Below, piece by piece: positions 1 through 9,280 of a DNA stretch of 64,000 nucleotides. Source of the DNA: Aquimarina aggregata (GTDB lineage: Bacteria > Bacteroidota > Bacteroidia > Flavobacteriales > Flavobacteriaceae). The stretch spans positions 558,001 to 622,000 of the forward strand of contig NZ_LQRT01000013.1 in NCBI RefSeq assembly GCF_001632745.1, written 5' to 3'. Position numbers and translations under genes: made by a program. Every line of letters starts with the position of its first letter. Positions within the stretch are counted from its first letter, which is position 1. The notes below the pieces were generated by a model. That model saw only the letters and a program-made list of their open reading frames with translations. It was not told the origin of the DNA and did not search any database.

Positions 1-378
1 TCTTATATTACCTTCTTTTGCTACTTCAGTAATTACAGGTAAAGCTGCATAAGCCGTATGTCCTGTACCTGCAAGTAATGTCATCCAATACGTAACCGTA
101 GGAGCGATAAAAGTAACTCGTTTTGGGTTTTTGCGGAGAATTTTTTCTGATAAATGAACTAAGTAATCTAAGCCACCTGCACGCTGCATTGCAGCAATAG
201 CAGAAATTACTGCCATAATAATCAAAATCACATCTACAGGCACAGAACCTGCTTCTAATCCAAAAATAAGAGTCAATACCACGACACCAGCACCACCGGC
301 ATAACCAATACCTATACCTCCCATTTTTGAACCTAAAAAAATAAAAAAGAGAACAACAAGTAATTCTATCCAGATCAT
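1..378 (-). CDS. Anaerobic C4-dicarboxylate transporter (DcuA/DcuB family), N-terminal part
   Basis: The gene runs off the left edge; only the first 126 codons are present. It starts at an ATG (378-376) and reads MIWIELLVVLFFIFLGSKMG, followed by IGYAGGAGVVVLTLIFG and then long hydrophobic stretches. This N-terminus, with a short first helix and a glycine-rich loop, is typical of Dcu carriers, which exchange fumarate, malate, aspartate and succinate across the inner membrane. The carrier would supply or exchange dicarboxylates, as in fumarate respiration, but that role is inferred from the family. It is the last visible gene of a minus-strand series. A perfect 14-bp palindrome at 422-435 lies about 45 bp before the start and may be a regulatory site. 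The family call is good; DcuA versus DcuB cannot be decided. Confidence 0.8.
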   Translation of the reverse strand, partial: MIWIELLVVLFFIFLGSKMGGIGIGYAGGAGVVVLTLIFGLEAGSVPVDVILIIMAVISAIAAMQRAGGLDYLVHLSEKILRKNPKRVTFIAPTVTYWMTLLAGTGHTAYAALPVITEVAKEGNIR

Positions 379-421
379 AATACTTTATTTAGTTATTTAA
401 AATCGTATACTTAAAACCTAT

Positions 422-435
422 TACCCTTAAGGGTA
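422..435. promoter_or_regulatory. 14-bp perfect palindrome upstream of the dicarboxylate transporter
   Basis: TACCCTTAAGGGTA is a perfect palindrome in the 77-bp gap between the small secreted protein gene and the Dcu gene. It has no following T-run on the minus strand, so an intrinsic terminator is less likely than a protein-binding site. Its function is unknown. Confidence 0.3.
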
Positions 436-455
436 CTTTGTTAAACTAACTATCT

Positions 456-875
456 TTAGTTCAATTCTTTTTCTGATAAAACAGCTTTCAAGATGGCCTC
501 CCAACTTTTCTCATGAATCTCGAATTGTTCTAGACTCAAAATATCCTCAACATCTTCATGAAGTAACAACAGTTGTTTTTGGAGTTGCTTACGTATTTTA
601 TTATCATTTAAGCCTTTATCCAAGTCATCAAGGCGTTTCATTTTATAAGCATGATAAACAACTATATTATGATAATCTTTTCGAAGTTCTCCGCGTAACT
701 TCATTTTATCCATGCGGTCTTCATACCATAATCTTTGTAACTCTTTTTCGCCTGAGGAAAAAATATCAACTTTGTATTCGAGTCGTTCTTTTTGTTCGTC
801 TGTTAATTCTTGTGCTTGTATATTGAAAAAACAAAAACAAGCCAAAAAGATTGTGATGAAGTGAGTACCATACAT
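456..875 (-). CDS. Small secreted helical protein, Spy/CpxP-like
   Basis: A 139-residue protein with a signal peptide (about residues 1-22, ending in IQAQ) and a mature part that is almost all charged helix. Two motifs resemble the paired LTxxQ motifs of Spy/CpxP periplasmic chaperones: LTDEQ at 24-28 and ILSLEQ at 112-117, spaced as expected for that fold. Such proteins bind unfolded clients or act as envelope-stress sensors, and several are induced by metal stress. The gene follows the metal-efflux adaptor on the same strand after a 439-bp gap, so a link to copper stress is plausible but not shown. I do not recognise a specific family; the Spy-like reading rests on motif spacing and composition only. 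Confidence 0.55.
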   Translation of the reverse strand: MYGTHFITIFLACFCFFNIQAQELTDEQKERLEYKVDIFSSGEKELQRLWYEDRMDKMKLRGELRKDYHNIVVYHAYKMKRLDDLDKGLNDNKIRKQLQKQLLLLHEDVEDILSLEQFEIHEKSWEAILKAVLSEKELN

Positions 876-1314
876 ATCTATATAATTTTATAAACAACAA
901 TGACATTAGAATTCTTAGTGAAGATAATTCGATATTAATGTTGAATTACTAATAATTTAAGTGAAGTGACCTAAATTAAACGTGAAATATCTCAACTTAA
1001 CATTGAAATCTTTTTTTCATATAAAGCCTAATATTTTACTTAAAAATAAATACTTTATTATATACTATGATTATCAATTTGGTTCAAGCCAAACATGTAT
1101 TTATAATCTATGAGAATTTATAAAAACTATAATTTTCAACGAATTTTTATACTAAAATGAGGATGAAATTTTATCTAATATACTTTCCAAATCAGGACTA
1201 TTAAAACGAATAAATTTTTAAACAACAAGTTAATGAACAGTTATTGATCCTTATTGTTTATTTTAATCTGATTTTATCTATACTATTAAGCCATTCTTTA
1301 TGTATCCTAATACG
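876..1314. other. Intergenic region with no gene found
   Basis: This is 439 bp of very AT-rich sequence between two minus-strand genes. No open frame with coding character, no RNA gene and no strong hairpin was seen. It should hold the promoter of the small secreted protein and the 3' end of the efflux operon. Confidence 0.5.
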
Positions 1315-3084
1315 TTATAAACTCGGAATAACTTCTATTGTGCTACCACAGGTTAACATCTCATCACCAAAGTAAGGATTACGTATTTCTTTTTCTGTAC
1401 TAAGCCATACGGCCCCTTTGTTACTATTTGCCATAGGGCATTTTTGTATGTAAAGTGTGTTTTTAAATGATGTAACATTCGTAATAAGCGCAATCAAATT
1501 TTCATTAAGTGTTACATAAAAAGATCGTTGCTTTTCTAAATCTTTATTTGAAGATATTGATGTTAATAAATCAATACTATTTAGAAAGTATTCCTTTTCT
1601 AATTTACCTAAATCACTTTTCATTAACCCCTGCATTTTTTCGGATGTTGCTTTAGCAAAAACTGAGACTTGATTGGCATCACTGGCTACAAAAGCATCTT
1701 TCATTTGTAAATAAGATACAAGAACAGATTGAAAAGCTATTTGAACACTTTCTGGTAATTTCATTTCTATCATTACATCACTATCGCTATTTTCTTGTGT
1801 TCTTATATTTTTATCCTTACTCAATATTGTTTTGACACTTGGTTTGTTCATCATTGACTTTTTACCTTGTAACTGGGCAGCGGCATCCACAGTAAATGTA
1901 CCATTGGTAACAATTTCGTCTCCATTTTTTAAACCTGATACAATAGTATATGAATCTGTATTACGAGTGCCTATTATTACTTCTCGCATTTCAAAAACAG
2001 GACTGTTAGGATCTGTTTTTACGTACACCAAAGAACGTTTTCCTGTCCACAAAAGTGCACTTGCAGGAATACTTACTAATTTTTCTGTAACATTAATCGA
2101 ACTTTGGATTTTTCCTGATACAAACATGCCAGGTTTGAGTAAACTTTTCTTGTTTTCTAATGTTGTGCGTACCGTTACTGTTCTTGTACTTGTATTAAGA
2201 ATAGGATCAATAAACGAAATAACAGCATCAAACTGCTTATTTGGATATGCATTTGTAGAAACTTTTATTTTTTGTCCTTTCTTAAATTGAGAAATTTGAT
2301 TTTCATAAACATCAAATTCTGCCCATACCGTATTTAAGTTTGTTACTTTAAAGATAGGTTTTCCATCCATAATATGTGCTCCATTGCTAACACCTATTTC
2401 ACTAACAACACCTGAAACATGGGAATAAATAGTAAAACTTGTTTTTGTTTTACCAGTTTTTATAACCTCATCTAGTTGTGAATCATGAATTTTCCAGTTT
2501 TTAAACTTGTTGCGTACTGCTTTATATAATTGTGGCTGCGATTCTCTTAGCGTATAGGTTGTCATTAATTCTTGTTGGGCAGCTACTAATTCTGGAGAAT
2601 ATATGGTAGCGACAGCTTGTCCTTTTTTAACACTTTCACCTATCGAAGTAATATACAATTTTTCTATTCTACCATTAAAATGGGCAGGTTGAATTGCTAC
2701 TTTATCTTCATTAATTACAATCTTACCTGATAATGAAATTGTTTCCTTTTCTTTACCTGTTGATGCATTACCTATAATACTCGTTTGAATATTTGCTAAT
2801 GCCATTGCATTTTCGGTCATTTTGATTTCATTCGGTTCCAAACCACTTTCTCCAGAAGTTCTTGGGATTAAATCCATTCCGCAGATGGGACAATCACCCG
2901 ATTCTGATTGCATAATCTGTGGATGCATTGAGCACGTCCAAATTTGGTTATCAGAAGCTACATGTTCATGATCATCTAACATTTTTTCTTGTGCCGTAGA
3001 AGCATTATGACTACCAAACAATACATAACCTGTAAGTACTCCTATACCAACTGCAATACCGAGATATAAAATGTTTTTATTCAT
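1315..3084 (-). CDS. RND efflux periplasmic adaptor, CusB type, with metal-binding ends
   Basis: A 589-residue membrane-fusion protein linking an RND pump to its outer-membrane channel. In order: an N-terminal membrane anchor (5-23); a heavy-metal-binding domain (WTCSMHP at 49-55, CPICGM at 65-70); barrel, lipoyl and hairpin modules of the HlyD/CusB class (about 115-415); a DUF3347 helical domain (about 438-545); and a tail with CPMAN at 549-553 and C579. Canonical CusB is about 400 residues, so this one carries extra Cys/Met/His-rich ends that probably bind Cu(I) or Ag(I) and hand it to the pump. Its start overlaps the stop of the upstream HMA gene by 4 bp (ATGA), implying translational coupling. 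Copper/silver specificity is inferred from these motifs. Confidence 0.88.
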   Translation of the reverse strand: MNKNILYLGIAVGIGVLTGYVLFGSHNASTAQEKMLDDHEHVASDNQIWTCSMHPQIMQSESGDCPICGMDLIPRTSGESGLEPNEIKMTENAMALANIQTSIIGNASTGKEKETISLSGKIVINEDKVAIQPAHFNGRIEKLYITSIGESVKKGQAVATIYSPELVAAQQELMTTYTLRESQPQLYKAVRNKFKNWKIHDSQLDEVIKTGKTKTSFTIYSHVSGVVSEIGVSNGAHIMDGKPIFKVTNLNTVWAEFDVYENQISQFKKGQKIKVSTNAYPNKQFDAVISFIDPILNTSTRTVTVRTTLENKKSLLKPGMFVSGKIQSSINVTEKLVSIPASALLWTGKRSLVYVKTDPNSPVFEMREVIIGTRNTDSYTIVSGLKNGDEIVTNGTFTVDAAAQLQGKKSMMNKPSVKTILSKDKNIRTQENSDSDVMIEMKLPESVQIAFQSVLVSYLQMKDAFVASDANQVSVFAKATSEKMQGLMKSDLGKLEKEYFLNSIDLLTSISSNKDLEKQRSFYVTLNENLIALITNVTSFKNTLYIQKCPMANSNKGAVWLSTEKEIRNPYFGDEMLTCGSTIEVIPSL

Positions 3085-3815
3085 ACTATATAATTCACTA
3101 ACATTAGTACTGCCATTACTATCATAATTGCATTTTCTATAAAAGTAGCTTCAGTCATTGGTAGCTTAAGAGCTGTTCCTAGACATGCACATTGAATAGC
3201 TTTTTTGTCCAACAAAGTTTTGGTAACCCCTATTGTAGTTATACCCAAAATGATGATTGTAACAACGAGAGCTATAAAAATTTCAAATCGTAATAAAAAC
3301 AGTAATCCTAATCCCATTTCTATAAACGGGTATATTCGACCATATATGGGAATCTTTTTTGCTAACGGATCATACATTGCAAAACTATCAGGAAATCCTT
3401 TTAAATCTAATAATTTAAAAAAGCTGAATACAATATAAAATAACCCCATAAAGTCAAGCATCATTTCGCTTACATTCCAATCCTTACGATGAATAAGTAT
3501 ACTCGCTACTGTAATATAGCCCAAAATAAGAAGTAAAGGTTTTAATTGCTCAAGCTTTGATTTACCTGTTTTTTTTACCGTAGATGAGTCATTCTCTATA
3601 ACTGGATGCCCTCGTTTTGGGGTAATCGTATATTTTTCTGGTAGTACAGATTCTAAATCATGAATCTTAATCGGTTTTTCTGTCGCAATAATGGCTTCTC
3701 CTTTTTCTAGGTTTACCGTGGCCATTTTTACTTCGGGTATTCCATTAAGTTTTTTTTCGACACCTGTTCGGCATCCATTACAAGTCATTCCTGTAATTGT
3801 ATATATCTCTGTCAT
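3081..3815 (-). CDS. HMA domain fused to a MauE/DoxX-like membrane domain
   Basis: A 244-residue protein. Residues 1-68 form a heavy-metal-associated (HMA, Atx1/CopZ-like) domain with GMTCNGC (Cys12, Cys15), the usual Cu(I) ligand pair. After a short linker, residues 90-244 hold four to five membrane helices of the MauE/DoxX type, with a Cys pair (QCAC) in a loop near 210. The likely job is to bind copper at the inner membrane next to the efflux machinery, or to pass electrons or thiols there; the second idea rests only on the MauE resemblance. The fusion is common in flavobacterial copper loci. It overlaps the adaptor gene by 4 bp. Confidence 0.8.
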   Translation of the reverse strand: MTEIYTITGMTCNGCRTGVEKKLNGIPEVKMATVNLEKGEAIIATEKPIKIHDLESVLPEKYTITPKRGHPVIENDSSTVKKTGKSKLEQLKPLLLILGYITVASILIHRKDWNVSEMMLDFMGLFYIVFSFFKLLDLKGFPDSFAMYDPLAKKIPIYGRIYPFIEMGLGLLFLLRFEIFIALVVTIIILGITTIGVTKTLLDKKAIQCACLGTALKLPMTEATFIENAIMIVMAVLMLVNYIV

Positions 3816-3890
3816 TTTCTTTTCTTTTTTAATCTAGTAATGATACCTCTGTACTATTCTTAAATATGCTATCAGAATTACTAGTTGTTT

Positions 3891-4148
3891 TTATTCATGT
3901 TGATGATCAACATGTTCGGAATCATTATTAGGCACATAAGCCATACTACATACAGGGCATTTACCTTCTTTATCGCTCCCGCTTCCTTTGCAATGCATAG
4001 GACAAACGTAAGCAGCAGTATATTCTTTACCTTTACTTTCGTTTATCACTTCGATATTAGTTTCTGTAGTACTGCCTTTACAAGATATTATTAAAACTGT
4101 TGTAACTACTAGTAAGGCCGTTAAAATTGATTTTATTTTTTTACTCAT
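3891..4148 (-). CDS. Small heavy-metal-binding lipoprotein
   Basis: An 85-residue protein with a lipoprotein signal (LIISC, Cys23) and one heavy-metal-binding domain: YVCPMHC (Cys49, Met51, His52, Cys53) and KCPVCSM (Cys64, Cys67, Met69). A His-rich tail (HVDHQHE) closes it. The domain matches the one at the N-terminus of the adjacent adaptor. As a lipid-anchored periplasmic protein it probably scavenges copper or silver and feeds the efflux complex, a CusF-like role by context only. It lies between the channel and HMA genes with gaps of 52 and 75 bp. Confidence 0.8.
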   Translation of the reverse strand: MSKKIKSILTALLVVTTVLIISCKGSTTETNIEVINESKGKEYTAAYVCPMHCKGSGSDKEGKCPVCSMAYVPNNDSEHVDHQHE

Positions 4149-4200
4149 TGTATTTTGTTTATTTCGACAATAATAATTTTTTAAATTTCATTGTTTTGTC

Positions 4201-5427
4201 TTATTCTGCTATTAAATAATTAACTATCGCACTTTCCTCATAATATGCCGATATAGCACTTATTTGATTGATTTTAAACTTTAAACCTAGCTCTTGTATA
4301 TCCAATAACTCATTAAAATTAATAGCTTCGGCTTCATAGCCTTTTATAAGAATTTCTTCGGCATCATTGGTTTGCTTTATATTCTTAACTTGCATATTAT
4401 ATTGTATCCTTGCTTGATTTCGTCTTGATATTGCTTTCGCAAAAGCAGACTCTAAAACATTTAATCGATTATCCTTTTGAGACGTTATTTCTAGCTGTTT
4501 AAGCTCATTCTGTTTACTTTTTGAATCATACTTTTTATTAAAAACAGGAATGGATACCGAAATCATAGGCATAAGAATATCTTTCCCATTATCAGAAAAA
4601 CTCAAATCAGGTCTTTCAGAAACAGGTACATAATCCAATCCAAAACCTATCATGGGATTATGTTCAGATTTATTTAATACTTCTGATTGTACTACAGACT
4701 CATACAATTTATCGTATTTAAGTAGCTCTGGATTAAATGGTAATCTATTGCTATCATATACTGCATCTTCTTTTGGTAACGATAATTCTTCTAAGATATT
4801 AACTACAACATTTCCTTCTCTGTTCAGGAGTTTATTAAAGGTTATTTGTTCTCCTAAATACGCTTCATCTAATACTTCTACTTGTTGTTGTAATTCATTT
4901 TGTCGTATCTGTAGGCGTAGCACATCAACCACAGAAGCTTTACCTACTTCTACCGATGTTAATGCTAGTTTTTCATATGTTTTTAAGAGTCGAATATTTT
5001 CATTGAGTACTTTTTGTTTTGCTTTTATAGTATAAAGCCTATAATATGACTGAGAAACAGAAAGTGTTAATTTTCGTTTTGCAATGGCGATTTCTACATA
5101 TTCGGCATCTGCCATTGCACTTGCGTAATTTTCTCTAGCGGTAATGGCACCAAACCAAGGTAATTTCTGTCTTGCCGAAAATCGTGCACGTTGTGCTCCT
5201 GTTCTAGTTTCTGGTTCACTTACAAAGTAACCTGCACTAAATTCTGTATTTGGAATCCAGTTGGCTTCATTTATTTTTTCCTCGGCTATATTGTGTCGAA
5301 GAAGGTATCCTTGAATCTCTGGATTATTGCGTTTTGCATCTTCAATAAAAGATTGTAATTGTTGTGCTTCAATAAAGTGAAAAGTGAAAACAAACAAAAC
5401 ACAAATCGTAATTTTAATATTTTTCAT
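4201..5427 (-). CDS. TolC/CusC-type outer-membrane efflux protein
   Basis: A 408-residue protein with a signal peptide (1-21, ending FIEAQ) and long amphipathic helical repeats typical of outer-membrane efflux proteins; two repeats of the alpha-barrel are visible. It forms the exit duct of the tripartite efflux system. Its ATG overlaps the stop of the RND pump gene by 4 bp (5424-5427), so the two are coupled. At about 400 residues it is slightly shorter than E. coli CusC, as usual for Bacteroidota. The family is clear and the substrate is inferred from the neighbours. Confidence 0.87.
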   Translation of the reverse strand: MKNIKITICVLFVFTFHFIEAQQLQSFIEDAKRNNPEIQGYLLRHNIAEEKINEANWIPNTEFSAGYFVSEPETRTGAQRARFSARQKLPWFGAITARENYASAMADAEYVEIAIAKRKLTLSVSQSYYRLYTIKAKQKVLNENIRLLKTYEKLALTSVEVGKASVVDVLRLQIRQNELQQQVEVLDEAYLGEQITFNKLLNREGNVVVNILEELSLPKEDAVYDSNRLPFNPELLKYDKLYESVVQSEVLNKSEHNPMIGFGLDYVPVSERPDLSFSDNGKDILMPMISVSIPVFNKKYDSKSKQNELKQLEITSQKDNRLNVLESAFAKAISRRNQARIQYNMQVKNIKQTNDAEEILIKGYEAEAINFNELLDIQELGLKFKINQISAISAYYEESAIVNYLIAE

Positions 5428-8400
5428 TTGTTCGCTATTTTTAATTTAAATTCTTCTCTCCAGCTGTATAAAACAGGTACAATAAAATAAGATGTAACAT
5501 CAATCACCATTCCTCCTAGAATCGGGATAGCCATTGGTATCATAATATCACTTCCTTTACCTGTAGAAGTTAATATAGGAAACAGGGCAAGGACTGTTGT
5601 TACTGTAGTCATTAAACAAGGGCGGATTCTTTTTTGAGCAGCCTCTAATGCTGTATCTCGAATACTACTTTTGCTTGTTGGTTTATCTCGATCAAAAGTT
5701 TGCGTAAGATACGTTGCCATTACTACTCCATCATCAGTCGCGATTCCAAATAATGCAATGAACCCTATCCAAACTGCCACACTTAAATTGATAGTTTTCA
5801 TATTAAACAATTCTCGCATATTCTCCCCAAACAGGTTAAAATTAAAAAACCAATCCTGACCATAGAGCCAAATCATAATAAAGCCTCCTGCAAAAGCGAT
5901 AGCAATGCTAGTAAATACCATAAGAGACGTAGTCACTGATTTGAACTGGAAATACAAAATCAAAAAGATACTTATAAGTGCTAATGGAACTACAAGCGAA
6001 AGTGTTTTTTGCGCTCGTAGTTGATTTTCATAAGTTCCTGTAAATTGATAACTAACTCCTTTGGGAATAATTAATTCTCCTGTAGCTATCTTTTGTTTAA
6101 ACAAAGCTTGTGCACTTTCTACTACATCGACTTCTGCAAAACCATCAAGCTTATCAAATAACACATACCCTACAAGGAATGTGTCTTCACTTTTAATTAC
6201 TTGTGGTCCTTGCTCATAACGAATATCAACTAATTCGCCAAGAGGTATTGGATTACCCTTTTTTAAAGGAACATAAATCGTTTTAAGATCGTCTATATTA
6301 CCTCGTAACTCTCTAGGATAACGTACTCGAACTCTGTAACGTTCACGACCTTCGACAGTCTGTGTAAGAGGCACCCCTCCTACAGCTACTTGCAAAACTT
6401 GTTGTACATCTGTAATTGATATGCCGTACCTTGCTAGCTGTTCTCTTTTGATATCAATTAATACATACGGTTTACCTACAATACGATCTGCAAAAACAGC
6501 TTGTTCTTTTACACCTTTTACTTGTTTTAGCATAGTTTCTAATCGTATACCAAAAGTCTCTATTTGAGTCAAATTCTGACCTTTTATTTTAATCCCCATA
6601 GGCGCTCGCATTCCTGTTTGGAGCATTACCAATCGGGTCTCAATAGGTTGCAATTTAGGGGCAGAAGTTATTCCTGGTAATCTCGTAACTTTTATTATTT
6701 CGTTCCAAATATCATCTGGATTCTTAATTTGAGGGCGCCAATTACGATAAAACTCACCATCTTGGTCCTTAACTAAGTGTTCTCTTTTAACAGTGAATGG
6801 ATCTCTTAGTTTATCAGCGTAATGCTTGATTTTTTCATGATCTATATCTGAATTGGGATTGATTGTAAAGCTATTATCTTTTAATACAAAAAGCCCATCT
6901 TCGTTTACTTTGTAACGTTGTCTCTTTGATTTGGTATTACGCATATATTCAGATTTATACTGAATCATATTTTCATACATCGATAATGGTGCTGGGTCCA
7001 GCGCCGACTCTATTCTTCCGGCTTTACCAACGACAGTTTTTATTTCGGGGATTGTAGCCACTGCCATATCTAGCTGTTGTAACACACGTTTATTCTCTTC
7101 TACTCCAGCATGTGGTAAGGAAGTAGGCATTAGTAAAAAAGAACCTTCATCTAGTGATGGCATAAATTCTTTTCCAGTAGTATTCATTATCCACAATCCA
7201 GAAATAAAGACGATTGTAGGAATGATAAGAAACAATACTTTATTTTCTAAAGCCCATCTCAAAATCTGCTCGTAATATCTTTTAAAAACTATAAAAATTC
7301 CCAAAACCACAAAACAAATTATAGCCACAAAAATTAAGTTTACAGCTATACTTCTATCAAAACCTAAGGGTCGCCAATATTGGGCAAGAATACCTATGAT
7401 AGCAATGACAGAAATGATTACTTTAATTAAGTTTCCCTTTATCTCATCAAGCGTACCTCTTATTTTTAGAATACCTGCTATACCAAATGCAAGTAGGATG
7501 ACACCTAACCAATACCCCAAAATTATTGCTACTATTCCTAATACTAGGAGTAAAATATGTATTATGTATTTTAATGATAATTTGGTATTTCTTTTTTTAA
7601 ATAAATACGCTGCAAATGGAGGTATTAAAAACAAAGCAATGATCAACGCAGCCAAAAGGGCCATTGTTTTGGTAAAAGCAAGCGGACGAAATAATTTTCC
7701 TTCGGCACCTATCATTGCAAAAACAGGTACAAAACTAATTATTGTGGTAAGCACTGCTGTTAGGATAGCTCCCGAAACCTCTGTCGTCGCATTATACATA
7801 ATCTCGTTAGTTGTATATGCTATACCATTTTCTCGAAAGCGCAACTTATCATCATCCATATGCCGTATCATATTTTCGGATAGGATGACGCCAATATCAA
7901 CCATTGTGCCTATTGCTATTGCTATACCTGATAGCGCTACTATATTTGCGTCTACATTACATAACTTCATAGTCACAAAAACCATCAAAACAGCAACTGG
8001 TAATACTCCTGAAATCAAAATAGAAACTCTTAGGTTAAAAACCATAACAACGATCACCAAAATGGTAATCAAAATCTCTAAAATCAATGCCTCATGAAGT
8101 GTATCTAGTGTCTCTTTTATAAGTATTGTTCGATCATAAAAAGGAACTACCGTAAGTTGAGATACACGACCATCTGTTAGTACTTTTGACGGTAATCCTT
8201 CTTTTAATTCCTCTATTTTTGTTTTCACATTATTGATGACCTCCATTGGGTTTGCACCGTAGCGAGACACGACAACGCCACCAACAACTTCTGCCCCTTC
8301 TTTATCCAAAATACCTCGTCTGCTAGCAGGTCCTAACGTAACATTTGCAATATCTTTAATTTTTAGAGATGCGAAATTTTCTGAAGCAACTACCGCATTT

Positions 8401-9185
8401 TCTATATCTGCAATAGATTTTACATACCCCAAACCACGAACAAAATATTCAGCTTGATTGATTTCTAGGGTTTGTGCTCCTATATCTTGATTACTCTCTT
8501 TAACCGCCTTTACAACATGTTTTAATTTCACGTTATATTGTCTCATTTTTTCAGGATCTACATCTACCTGATACTCCTGAACATAACCTCCAACAGAAGC
8601 TACCTCGGCTACTCCTCCTACAGAAGATAGCGCATATTTAATGTAATAATCTTGTATACTTCGTAGTTCATGTAAATTCCAACCTCCTGTTACCTTACCT
8701 TGTTTATCTCTACCTTCTAGAGTATACCAAAAAATTTGCCCTAAACCAGTAGCATCTGGTCCCAATACGGGATTTACATTTTGCGGTAGCAAACCATTTG
8801 GCAAAGAATTTAGTTTTTCAAGAATTCTACTTCTAGACCAATAAAACTCTACATCTTCTTCAAAAATGATATAGATACTCGAAAATCCGAACATAGATGA
8901 ACTTCGAATAGTTTTGACTCCAGGAACACCTAGTAATGCTGTCGTTAAAGGATATGTAATTTGATCCTCTATATCTTGAGGAGAACGACCTTGCCATTTG
9001 GTAAATACAATTTGTTGGTTTTCTCCAATATCTGGAATTGCATCAACAGAAACGGGGTGGCTTGGTAAGAAACCTATATCCCAATTAAAAGGTGTATTAA
9101 TGATACCCCAGCCTACAAATAGGAGTAACAATACTACTGCGACAAGTTTATTTTCGATTAAGAATTTTATGCTTTTATTGAGCAT
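5424..9185 (-). CDS. Heavy-metal RND efflux pump, CusA/CzcA family (enlarged)
   Basis: A 1253-residue inner-membrane proton-driven pump; CusA of E. coli has about 1047 residues. RND hallmarks are present: two large periplasmic porter halves, an acidic residue in the TM4 motif (MVDIGVILSEN, Asp430) and acidic residues in TM10 (IATDDGVVM, Asp1151/1152). Of the three CusA copper-site methionines, the first is kept (VML, Met854), but GGAM reads GGVP (Pro939) and GPSM reads GPQV (Val996). Extra sequence lies at about 531-636 (roughly four added hydrophobic segments), about 745-824 (soluble) and about 1110-1130. Neighbours point to copper/silver, yet the altered site leaves the substrate open. It heads the structural genes after the HYC_CC_PP gene and overlaps the channel gene by 4 bp. 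Confidence 0.9.
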   Translation of the reverse strand: MLNKSIKFLIENKLVAVVLLLLFVGWGIINTPFNWDIGFLPSHPVSVDAIPDIGENQQIVFTKWQGRSPQDIEDQITYPLTTALLGVPGVKTIRSSSMFGFSSIYIIFEEDVEFYWSRSRILEKLNSLPNGLLPQNVNPVLGPDATGLGQIFWYTLEGRDKQGKVTGGWNLHELRSIQDYYIKYALSSVGGVAEVASVGGYVQEYQVDVDPEKMRQYNVKLKHVVKAVKESNQDIGAQTLEINQAEYFVRGLGYVKSIADIENAVVASENFASLKIKDIANVTLGPASRRGILDKEGAEVVGGVVVSRYGANPMEVINNVKTKIEELKEGLPSKVLTDGRVSQLTVVPFYDRTILIKETLDTLHEALILEILITILVIVVMVFNLRVSILISGVLPVAVLMVFVTMKLCNVDANIVALSGIAIAIGTMVDIGVILSENMIRHMDDDKLRFRENGIAYTTNEIMYNATTEVSGAILTAVLTTIISFVPVFAMIGAEGKLFRPLAFTKTMALLAALIIALFLIPPFAAYLFKKRNTKLSLKYIIHILLLVLGIVAIILGYWLGVILLAFGIAGILKIRGTLDEIKGNLIKVIISVIAIIGILAQYWRPLGFDRSIAVNLIFVAIICFVVLGIFIVFKRYYEQILRWALENKVLFLIIPTIVFISGLWIMNTTGKEFMPSLDEGSFLLMPTSLPHAGVEENKRVLQQLDMAVATIPEIKTVVGKAGRIESALDPAPLSMYENMIQYKSEYMRNTKSKRQRYKVNEDGLFVLKDNSFTINPNSDIDHEKIKHYADKLRDPFTVKREHLVKDQDGEFYRNWRPQIKNPDDIWNEIIKVTRLPGITSAPKLQPIETRLVMLQTGMRAPMGIKIKGQNLTQIETFGIRLETMLKQVKGVKEQAVFADRIVGKPYVLIDIKREQLARYGISITDVQQVLQVAVGGVPLTQTVEGRERYRVRVRYPRELRGNIDDLKTIYVPLKKGNPIPLGELVDIRYEQGPQVIKSEDTFLVGYVLFDKLDGFAEVDVVESAQALFKQKIATGELIIPKGVSYQFTGTYENQLRAQKTLSLVVPLALISIFLILYFQFKSVTTSLMVFTSIAIAFAGGFIMIWLYGQDWFFNFNLFGENMRELFNMKTINLSVAVWIGFIALFGIATDDGVVMATYLTQTFDRDKPTSKSSIRDTALEAAQKRIRPCLMTTVTTVLALFPILTSTGKGSDIMIPMAIPILGGMVIDVTSYFIVPVLYSWREEFKLKIANK

Positions 9186-9266
9186 ACATGTGATTTTTAG
9201 ACATTAATACATAGATGTTTTCGAAGTTATTTCACAAACTACAAAATCAATTCAAGGCCTAACTAA

Positions 9267-9280
9267 ATAGATGCATCTAT
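9267..9280. promoter_or_regulatory. Palindrome upstream of the RND pump gene
   Basis: ATAGATGCATCTAT is a perfect 14-bp palindrome, nested in a longer dyad (9-bp arms at 9264-9272 and 9279-9287). It lies 82 bp before the pump start in the 122-bp gap after the HYC_CC_PP gene. It could be an operator for the Crp-type regulator encoded upstream, though it does not match the classic TTGAT-N4-ATCAA box. Confidence 0.35.

Noticed and set aside
7396..8097. Long plus-strand open frame opposite the RND pump gene
   Set aside because: It mirrors the hydrophobic coding strand of a clear pump gene, has no recognisable domain and lacks sensible start context.
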